Source: Pseudomonadota bacterium (GTDB lineage Bacteria; Pseudomonadota; Alphaproteobacteria; Rhizobiales; Hyphomicrobiaceae). Taken from it: 14,213 nucleotides of DNA. Within the stretch, counting starts at the first letter, position 1, and every line of letters begins with the position of its first letter. The stretch spans positions 1 through 14,213 of the forward strand of contig JAEYYJ010000398.1 in NCBI GenBank assembly GCA_023430845.1. The letters run 5' to 3'. The position numbers and the translations under genes were made by a program. The notes under the pieces were generated by a model. That model did no database searches. It saw nothing but the letters and a program-made list of their open reading frames with translations, and was not told the DNA's origin. Shown here piece by piece: positions 14,130-14,213 of this stretch.

Positions 14130-14213
14130 TCAGTCCCTACGGGTACCGAGACCCATCTTCTTGGCGAGCTGCGAACGCGCCGCGGCATAATTCGGGGCGA
14201 CCATGGGATAGTC
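14130..14213 (-). CDS. mucR: MucR/Ros-family zinc-finger regulator, C-terminal 27 residues
   Basis: Reading the minus strand from the window edge, a frame is open to a TGA at 14132-14130 and encodes DYPMVAPNYAAARSQLAKKM followed by GLGTRRD. The YPMVAPNYAAxRSxLAKxxGLG ending is that of MucR/Ros proteins, which in Alphaproteobacteria are prokaryotic Cys2His2 zinc-finger, nucleoid-associated repressors of exopolysaccharide, virulence and cell-cycle genes. The zinc finger itself lies outside the window. The gene lies upstream of the GMC gene on the same strand, 95 bases away, with inverted repeats between. The family call rests on a short but distinctive tail. Confidence 0.85.
   Translation of the reverse strand, partial: DYPMVAPNYAAARSQLAKKMGLGTRRD

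Noticed and set aside
1..14213. A new multi-gene defence, phage or biosynthetic system
   Set aside because: Every substantial ORF belongs to a known family with housekeeping, transport or oxidoreductase roles, and no nuclease, helicase, toxin, integrase or capsid motif was found.

Overview
The window is GC-rich DNA in which nearly every base is coding. Its gene content and order point to an alphaproteobacterium, most likely of the Hyphomicrobiales (Rhizobiales): an rpiA–DUF2059–gor cluster, a bactofilin, a MucR/Ros-type regulator and a Liv-type ABC operon. This placement is inferred from gene families and order; no database search was run.

Layout, left to right. (1) 1-483 (+): 3' part of a class I SAM-dependent methyltransferase cut by the window edge. 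(2) 480-3918 (-): a tight run transcribed rpiA → DUF2059 secreted protein → gor (glutathione reductase) → SDR oxidoreductase, whose end overlaps the methyltransferase stop codon. (3) 4062-4781 (-): a class III sirtuin (CobB type) with the Tyr-x-x-Arg signature of deacylases that prefer acidic acyl groups. It is divergent from (4) 5042-5566 (+): a small bactofilin with a recognisable promoter. (5) 5586-5606: a perfect hairpin between the convergent bactofilin and liv operon, probably terminating both. (6) 5607-10218 (-): a branched-chain amino acid/amide-type ABC importer, livK (binding protein) → livHM (both permeases fused in one 625-residue chain) → livG → livF. There are 4-base overlaps inside the operon and a perfect hairpin between livK and livHM. 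(7) 10499-12268 (+): a complete NodU/TobZ-type O-carbamoyltransferase standing alone, followed by two near-identical hairpins and a forked terminator. (8) 12394-14034 (-): a cholesterol-oxidase-like GMC flavoprotein with a five-cysteine cluster. (9) 14130-14213 (-): the last 27 codons of a MucR/Ros zinc-finger regulator.

Functionally, the left half is housekeeping: pentose-phosphate and glutathione redox metabolism, NAD-dependent deacylation, cytoskeleton/cell envelope. The right half is accessory: solute uptake, an orphan carbamoyltransferase and an orphan oxidase. I see no mobile element, CRISPR array, tRNA or rRNA, and no evidence of a new multi-gene defence or biosynthetic system. The observations most worth a second look are the orphan carbamoyltransferase with a possible overlapping leader ORF, the Cys cluster of the GMC protein, the fused LivHM permease, and the palindrome-rich gaps flanking these genes. 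No stretch over 300 bases lacks a gene; the longest gaps are 10219-10498 and 4782-5041.
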